29,097 nucleotides of DNA from Thermoanaerobacterales bacterium UBA4877. Its GTDB lineage: Bacteria > Bacillota > Thermoanaerobacteria > Thermoanaerobacterales > UBA4877. Position 1 is the first letter of the stretch, and each line of letters opens with the position of its first letter. The stretch lies in assembly GCA_002399345.1 (NCBI GenBank), contig DHDL01000035.1, positions 1 to 29,097 on the forward strand. The letters are read 5' to 3'. Under the pieces are notes generated by a model. That model did no database searches. It had not been told where the DNA came from and worked only from the letters and a program-made list of their open reading frames with translations. A program made the translations under genes and the position numbers. This document shows, piece after piece, positions 24,369 through 29,097 of the stretch.

Positions 24369-24441
24369 CCCACTTTAAGCTTCACCATTTACCTTATAAA
24401 AATGTGATAAAGCTATTAATAAAATGGCCTCTTAAAGTGGG
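24369..24441. repeat. 11-bp perfect inverted repeat flanking the spoIVB leader
   Basis: CCCACTTTAAG (24369-24379) and CTTAAAGTGGG (24431-24441) are exact reverse complements separated by 51 bp. The gene-proximal arm includes the GTGGGAG ribosome binding site; the distal arm lies within the spacer of the putative sigma-G promoter. It may be an operator pair or a cruciform; its role is unknown. Confidence 0.6.
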
Positions 24442-24448
24442 ATTTATA
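24420..24448 (-). promoter_or_regulatory. Possible sigma-G/F promoter of spoIVB
   Basis: Minus strand GTATAA near 24448-24443, about 17 nt, then CATTTTA near 24425-24419, resembling sigma-G elements (gmATR and cATnmTA). Forespore expression of spoIVB is established in Bacillus. The -10 departs from consensus, so this is moderate evidence only; positions are accurate to a base or two. Confidence 0.4.
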
Positions 24449-24451
24449 CTA

Positions 24452-24480
24452 ACAAAAAAAGTAGTATGTTAATACTACTT
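24452..24480 (-). terminator. Terminator of the dxs-to-recN transcript
   Basis: AAGUAGUAU (minus 24480-24472) and AUACUACUU (24467-24459) form a 9-bp stem with a 4-nt loop and a run of U (24460-24454). It begins directly after the recN stop. Confidence 0.88.
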
Positions 24481-26171
24481 TACATAAAAGATCTTTTAAG
24501 GGATTGTGCTATATTTAGCATCTCTTGGGAATTTTTAATAGATGCCTCGGTTACATTGCTACCGCTTATCATCCGGGAAAGTTCCTTAATACGTTCGTTA
24601 TCATCAAGTTTTTTTAAAGTGGTGTATGCATGGTCATTATGCAGCTGTTTTTCAATCCTAAAGTGTTCGTCCCCCATCGAAGCTATCTGTGGCAAATGAG
24701 TTATGCATATAACCTGGCACTTTTTTGAAAGCGACATAAGTTTCATTGCTACTGCTTGTCCTGCTTTACCACTTATACCGCTGTCTATTTCATCAAAAAT
24801 AAGTGTGTTTATTTTATCGGCACCTGCAAAAACTACTTTTAATGCCAAAAGTATCCTGGACATCTCGCCCCCCGAGGCAACTTTTGTTAGAGGCTTTAAC
24901 GGCTCACCGGGATTTGTTGAGATCAGGTATTCTATCTTGTCTATACCTTTTTTACTTATTGCTTTTATATCGGAATTTATATCTACTTTAAAGTTGCAGT
25001 TACTCATATTAAGTTCAGTCAGTTCTTTTTTTATTGTCTTTTCTAATTGTAAAGCAAGTTTTTTTCTTTCTGCACTTAACTCCAATGCACTTTTTTTATA
25101 CTGATCTTTAATATCTTTAATCTCTATTTCCAATTTTTTTATTTCTTCCGTACTTCCCTTTAATTCCAACAGATCATTTTCAATTTTTTCTTTATAATTA
25201 AGTATATCCTTTATATCTGCACCATATTTTCTTTTTAATTCATTTATTTGGTTTATACGCTCTTCTATCCGCGCCAAATCATCGGGATTATATTCAAACG
25301 AATCCAGATAACTCCTCATCTGCCGAGCCGTATCATCTATATTATAATAGCAGTTGTTGAGCGTATTATAAAACTCTGAAAATTCTTTGATGTCATTAAT
25401 TTTTTTTAGCCCATTAATTATTATACCCATATTATCCGTTATAGAATCCGAATTACCATACATTCTATCATAGGAATCCCTGAGAACGTCAAAGATTACC
25501 TGCGCATTTCTTGCTACTTTCTCTTTTTCTTCTAGTTCTTCGTCATCTCCTTCGTGAAGATCCGATGAGCTGATTTCCCTCAGTTGGTACTCTAATACAT
25601 CCATGGTTCGTGCCTTTTCTTTTTCCTCTTTCTTAAGCCTTAAGTATCTGGTATTTTTATTTTCATACTCTACATAGAGTTTTTCAACCCTGACGATCAA
25701 ATCATCAATCCGATTTTTTCCGAATGCATCGAGAAGTTTAATATGATTATTTACATTGAGTAGACTTTGATTTTCGTTTTGCCCAACTATTTCCATCAGG
25801 TTACTACCAATCGTTTTTACAACATTTAAAGTATACTGCTTGCCGTTTATCCTTGATACAGATCTGCCGTTCTGGTTAAATTCTCTTGTGATTATCAAAA
25901 CATCGCTGCCCGCAAGACCAAGATCACTTAGCATGTGAGAAAGTTCATTATTTATATCTTTTATATCAAAGCTTCCCTCGATAAATGTACGGTCCGTACC
26001 GGTTCGTATGTAGTTTCTGTCAAATCTTTCTCCCAATAGTACACTGACGGCATCAATTATTATTGACTTTCCGGCTCCTGTTTCGCCGGTTAATATGTTA
26101 AGCCCGTCTGCAAAATCAATTTCAAGGGATTCAATCAATGCAAAATTTCTTATACACAAGGATAAGAGCAT
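24480..26171 (-). CDS. recN: DNA repair protein RecN
   Basis: SMC-like ATPase, 563 aa, that binds single-stranded and broken DNA ends early in recombinational repair. Walker A GETGAGKS is at 29-36, directly after LEIDFADGLNIL. A long central coiled coil (about 150-390) folds back, and the C-terminal half has KVASGGEMSRILLALK and Walker B TLIFDEIDSGISG, followed by CITHLPQIA. Upstream in-frame GTG 26180 and ATG 26177 are too close to AAGGTGAT; ATG 26171 has proper spacing and gives MLLSLCIRNFALIE, like other RecN proteins. It starts 10 bp after argR, an order conserved across many Firmicutes. Confidence 0.96.
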   Translation of the reverse strand: MLLSLCIRNFALIESLEIDFADGLNILTGETGAGKSIIIDAVSVLLGERFDRNYIRTGTDRTFIEGSFDIKDINNELSHMLSDLGLAGSDVLIITREFNQNGRSVSRINGKQYTLNVVKTIGSNLMEIVGQNENQSLLNVNNHIKLLDAFGKNRIDDLIVRVEKLYVEYENKNTRYLRLKKEEKEKARTMDVLEYQLREISSSDLHEGDDEELEEKEKVARNAQVIFDVLRDSYDRMYGNSDSITDNMGIIINGLKKINDIKEFSEFYNTLNNCYYNIDDTARQMRSYLDSFEYNPDDLARIEERINQINELKRKYGADIKDILNYKEKIENDLLELKGSTEEIKKLEIEIKDIKDQYKKSALELSAERKKLALQLEKTIKKELTELNMSNCNFKVDINSDIKAISKKGIDKIEYLISTNPGEPLKPLTKVASGGEMSRILLALKVVFAGADKINTLIFDEIDSGISGKAGQAVAMKLMSLSKKCQVICITHLPQIASMGDEHFRIEKQLHNDHAYTTLKKLDDNERIKELSRMISGSNVTEASIKNSQEMLNIAQSLKRSFM

Positions 26172-26181
26172 TGGCATCACC

Positions 26182-26634
26182 TTATCTTATATATTTGCTA
26201 AACTTGTTCACCACATCCATCGTGTGATCTGCTTGTCTTACAATCAAAAATATCGTATCATCCCCGGCAAGTGAACCAACTATATCATTTATATCCAAAG
26301 CATCAATGGCAGCAGCGGCGGCCATGGCCGTTCCCGAAAGTGTTTTTAATACGACCATATTACCGGCATAATCCACTTTAAGCAGAGACTCTTTTAATAA
26401 TGAAGTTAGTCTGTTAATTACACTTTCATCATGCTGCTTTAAGGGCGCATATCTATAATGTCCGTTTTCTGCGAGGACCTTTACCAGCCTGAGTTCCTTG
26501 ATATCCCGCGAAACAGTGGCCTGGGTTACAACTATTCCTTCTCTTTTGAGCTCTTCCGATAACTCTTCCTGGGTTTCTATCGGCTTCTTGCTAATAAGGT
26601 CAAGTATTTTCGCATGTCGTGCTATCTTCATCAC
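26182..26634 (-). CDS. argR: Arginine repressor ArgR/AhrC
   Basis: 150-aa cytosolic regulator that forms hexamers with arginine and controls arginine synthesis and breakdown. The N-terminal winged helix holds [14 protein letters not shown] at 37-50. The C-terminal oligomerisation and arginine-binding domain has [13 protein letters not shown] near 100-112 and [13 protein letters not shown] near 119-131, whose GDD contacts arginine. The start is GTG 26634 with GAGGTG 7 nt upstream; ATG 26631 immediately after is an alternative. It lies 18 bp after nadK. I see no arginine genes here, so targets are elsewhere. Confidence 0.95.
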   Translation of the reverse strand: MMKIARHAKILDLISKKPIETQEELSEELKREGIVVTQATVSRDIKELRLVKVLAENGHYRYAPLKQHDESVINRLTSLLKESLLKVDYAGNMVVLKTLSGTAMAAAAAIDALDINDIVGSLAGDDTIFLIVRQADHTMDVVNKFSKYIR

Positions 26635-26652
26635 TATTATACACCTCGAATT

Positions 26653-27501
26653 TTATTCTTTTAATTTTGCCCCAAGCACATCAAAGAAATTCTTGCCGGA
26701 GGTTTTAATCAGTGTAGTATGGTATGGAGACTGTCTTATAATAACTTCATCACCCAGGTTCAATTTGTAGCCCTGTTGCCCATCAACTGTCAATATGATA
26801 TCCTGATTTTTATCAAGTATGGCTATCTTTACCGTGCTGTTCTGCGAGGCTATAATTGATCGCGAATATAAAGTATGAGGGCATATCGGAGTTATTATAA
26901 TTAATTTGATGTCAGGTACGCATATAGGTCCGCCTGCCGATAGTGAATACGCCGTCGAGCCGGTGGGGCTGGATATTATTATTCCATCCGCAGAATACGT
27001 CTCTATATATTCTCCGTCAAGGAAGGTCTTGAGATGGACCATTCGTGAAAACGAACCTTTAGTAATGCCAATATCATTTAAAGCAGTATAATTTTCCACC
27101 TCTACTCCATTTTTTACAATAGCTGCCTCTATCATCATCCTGTCCTCTGTAGTATAGTTTCCGCTCATGCATTTATCAAGAGCCGTATAAATGTCATTTA
27201 CCTCAACATCTGTTATAAACCCGAGATGTCCGAGATTTATTCCCAGTATAGGTTTACCGTAGGGTGCGCATTGTCTTGCAACATTAAGGAGGGTTCCGTC
27301 GCCACCTAAAACAGCGATTAAATCACATGTTTTGTAAATCTCTCCAATTTTTAAACCCAGCTCTTTACGGTTTATTTTTTCTGCCATAAATTCATTTAAA
27401 AAGGGATGGCATCCCCTTTCCTCTATGTATTTCACAGCCGTCAATGTAATTTTTAGATCCTTATCCTTTTGAATATTGGATATTACACCAATATTTTTCA
27501 T
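26653..27501 (-). CDS. nadK: NAD kinase
   Basis: 282-aa cytosolic enzyme that phosphorylates NAD to NADP with ATP (or polyphosphate). GGDGT is at 66-70 in AVLGGDGTLLN, LND at 141-143 corresponds to the NE/D motif, and SPTGSTAYSLSAGGP at 178-192 is the glycine-rich substrate-binding stretch. ICPHTLYSR in the C-terminal part is also typical. ATG follows GGGAGGGAG. It lies 11 bp after tlyA. Length and motifs are complete and nothing is unusual. Confidence 0.97.
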   Translation of the reverse strand: MKNIGVISNIQKDKDLKITLTAVKYIEERGCHPFLNEFMAEKINRKELGLKIGEIYKTCDLIAVLGGDGTLLNVARQCAPYGKPILGINLGHLGFITDVEVNDIYTALDKCMSGNYTTEDRMMIEAAIVKNGVEVENYTALNDIGITKGSFSRMVHLKTFLDGEYIETYSADGIIISSPTGSTAYSLSAGGPICVPDIKLIIITPICPHTLYSRSIIASQNSTVKIAILDKNQDIILTVDGQQGYKLNLGDEVIIRQSPYHTTLIKTSGKNFFDVLGAKLKE

Positions 27502-27512
27502 ATTCTCCCTCC

Positions 27513-28307
27513 CTACAGCTTATCATGTGCCCCCTTAACAATCTCACTTATTTTTGACACGTCACACCTTGCTTCTTGCCAGTCAAAAAGTCCAAGAAAT
27601 TCAATATTCCCTTTAGGACCCTTTATGGGTGAATATGTAAGGTCCTTTAAATAAAGTCCGCTTTGCCGTGCATTTTTTTCCACATTCTCTATAACAGTTT
27701 TATGTACCTCGGGATCCTTTACCACTCCGTTCTTTCCGATATATTTCCTGCCGGCTTCAAACTGCGGTTTAATTAGCGCAATAATAAAACCGTCATCTTT
27801 TAAAAACCCGGTTGCCGGTAAAAAGATCTTATCCAGCGATATAAAAGAAACATCTATTGTTATCATGTCCACCTGCCGTCCGATATCCTCCAGCGTTAAG
27901 TATCTAGCATTTTTACGTTCAATCACCGTTACCCTGCTGTCACGCCTAAGTTTCTCCGCCAGCTGTCCATAACCTACATCAATTGAATAGACATGACCGG
28001 CACCTTCCTGAAGAAGGCAGTCAGTAAAGCCGCCGGTAGAGGCACCTATATCCACAGCTACTCTGCCGCTAATGGAGATACCAAAATTGTCCACCGCTTT
28101 TTTTAGCTTCCGGCCACCTCTGCTTACATAGGGTGGTTTTTTTTTCAATGTTACCTCGGTATTTATATCAACGGATGTACCAGGCTTATCTATAACCTGA
28201 CCTTCTGCCAGGACATCCCCAGCCATTATCAGTCTTTTTGCAACTTCTCTACTGGAGGCATAACCTTTATTACATACAAGTACATCAAATCTTACTTTAT
28301 TGCTCAT
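27513..28307 (-). CDS. tlyA: TlyA family rRNA 2'-O-methyltransferase / haemolysin-like
   Basis: 264 aa. An N-terminal S4 RNA-binding domain (about 1-62: VRFDVLVCNKGYASSREVA) is joined to an FtsJ-like methyltransferase with VSRGGRKL at 61-68 and the SAM motif DIGASTGGFTD at 86-96, then MITIDVSFISL near 153-163. TlyA methylates ribose of rRNA cytidines (16S C1409 and 23S C1920 in mycobacteria); the haemolysin name is historical. The ATG lies inside the end of dxs (11-nt overlap) with no strong ribosome binding site, so translation is probably coupled. Target nucleotides here are inferred. Confidence 0.92.
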   Translation of the reverse strand: MSNKVRFDVLVCNKGYASSREVAKRLIMAGDVLAEGQVIDKPGTSVDINTEVTLKKKPPYVSRGGRKLKKAVDNFGISISGRVAVDIGASTGGFTDCLLQEGAGHVYSIDVGYGQLAEKLRRDSRVTVIERKNARYLTLEDIGRQVDMITIDVSFISLDKIFLPATGFLKDDGFIIALIKPQFEAGRKYIGKNGVVKDPEVHKTVIENVEKNARQSGLYLKDLTYSPIKGPKGNIEFLGLFDWQEARCDVSKISEIVKGAHDKL

Positions 28308-29097
28308 TTTTATTCGCCATTTCTAATATTAGTTGTAAAATTTTATCAGAATCAAGGCCGCAAAGCTTATATAACTCATCCTGACTGCCTTGAGTAACAA
28401 AACTGTCGGGTATAGCCAATAATTTTGTCTTTATATTTCCTATGCCTTCCTCGGCAATTATCTGTAGGACCTCCTGGCCCAGTCCGCCATGTTTTACATT
28501 GTTTTCTATAATCATCAGTTTGCCGGTCTTGCGTACTGAAGAAATTATTAGCTCTTTATCTACAGGTTTCATAAACCTGGCGTTTATAATTTCAGGGTGT
28601 ACGTGAGCTGCATTCAGTTTGTTTGATAAACCGATAACTTTATGTGCCATTATCCCCTCACACAATATTGTTATATCATCCCCCGAGCTTAAAAGCTGTC
28701 CTTTACCGTAATGTATTTTAACAGTATCCGAATTCTCCGTACTGTTTCCTCGAGGATACCTTATTGCCACCGGCCCGTCATGCTCGATTGCAAATCTGAG
28801 CATTGCTTTAAGCTCGCTGCCGTTCATAGGTGACATAACGGTCATATTAGGTATCATACTCAGATAAGACAGATCAAAAGCCCCATGGTGCGTTTCCCCG
28901 TCATGTCCTACAAGGCCTGCCCTGTCCACTGCAAAAATTACATGAAGGTTTTGTAGGCATACGTCATGTATTATTTGGTCAAAACCCCTCTGAAGAAAGG
29001 TGGAATAAACGGCAAATACGGGTATATAGCCCTGCATCGCCAGTCCGGCCGACAGTGTTACCGCATGTTGCTCAGCTATTCCAACATCAAAAAACCT
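28297..29097 (-). CDS. dxs: 1-deoxy-D-xylulose-5-phosphate synthase, C-terminal part (cut by window edge)
   Basis: The visible 266 residues are about the last 40% of a ~630-aa enzyme; the 5' end lies beyond 29,097. The frame is open to the edge: RFFDVGIAEQHAV at the start of the fragment contains the catalytic Glu (E370 in E. coli), so translation should not be begun at the internal ATG 29037. The transketolase pyrimidine-binding domain includes DRAGLVGHDGETHHGAFDLS; the C-terminal transketolase domain follows from about residue 145. Dxs condenses pyruvate and glyceraldehyde 3-phosphate, the first MEP-pathway step, using thiamin diphosphate. It heads the dxs-tlyA-nadK-argR-recN run. Confidence 0.97.
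   Translation of the reverse strand, partial: RFFDVGIAEQHAVTLSAGLAMQGYIPVFAVYSTFLQRGFDQIIHDVCLQNLHVIFAVDRAGLVGHDGETHHGAFDLSYLSMIPNMTVMSPMNGSELKAMLRFAIEHDGPVAIRYPRGNSTENSDTVKIHYGKGQLLSSGDDITILCEGIMAHKVIGLSNKLNAAHVHPEIINARFMKPVDKELIISSVRKTGKLMIIENNVKHGGLGQEVLQIIAEEGIGNIKTKLLAIPDSFVTQGSQDELYKLCGLDSDKILQLILEMANKNEQ

Noticed and set aside
24703..25104. 133-codon plus-strand frame antisense to recN
   Set aside because: Shadow of the recN reading frame without its own start signals.
1..29097. Mobile elements, CRISPR, tRNA, rRNA, defence islands
   Set aside because: No transposase, integrase, repeat-spacer pattern, tRNA-like cloverleaf or restriction/toxin genes recognised on either strand.

Overview
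This 29 kb window reads as chromosome from an endospore-forming, low-to-moderate-GC member of the Clostridia. The reasons are spo0A, spoIVB and spoIIM, Clostridia-typical gene orders (dxs-tlyA-nadK-argR-recN-spoIVB-spo0A), strong AGGAGG-type ribosome binding sites, frequent TTG and GTG starts, and class A-like -35/-10 promoters. I cannot name the species. Nearly all genes lie on the minus strand; only perR, rqcH and an ABC-F gene are on the plus strand. I see no insertion sequence, prophage, tRNA, rRNA or CRISPR array. The region looks like ordinary, compact core genome.

Layout from left to right. (1) 1-2,819: a Na/phosphate symporter with a PhoU tail and a Cof-type HAD phosphatase. (2) 3,037-3,545: a PerR-type Fur regulator with a consensus promoter, closed by a bidirectional terminator. 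(3) 3,543-11,114: a cobalamin operon read right to left. It has a B12 riboswitch with a terminator, then btuF-btuC-btuD (uptake), cobQ-cobU-cobS-cobC (amidation and nucleotide-loop assembly), and a class I aminotransferase with no visible break before it. (4) 11,204-16,226: rqcH (ribosome quality control), convergent pyrR with a terminator-like hairpin in its leader, spoIIM, and a divergent ABC-F ATPase. (5) 16,223-22,136: an envelope/division cluster, steA-steB-GT2-MraY-like transferase-L,D-transpeptidase-DUF3866-NUDIX, from its own extended -10 promoter to a terminator folded into the last codons of NUDIX. (6) 22,148-29,097: the dxs(partial)-tlyA-nadK-argR-recN run, then spoIVB and spo0A with their own promoters and terminators. 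spo0A has a near-consensus sigma-H promoter overlapping an exact 0A box.

How the genes work together: group 3 imports corrinoids and finishes them into cobalamin under B12 feedback. Group 6 joins isoprenoid, NADP, arginine and DNA-repair housekeeping to the sporulation master regulator and the protease that signals sigma-K activation. Group 5 pairs homologues of the actinobacterial division proteins SteA and SteB with two lipid-sugar-type glycosyltransferases and a wall cross-linker. It is the best candidate here for an under-described system.

Starts were re-chosen from ribosome binding site spacing in several genes. Family assignments rest on motifs read by eye; no database search was run.
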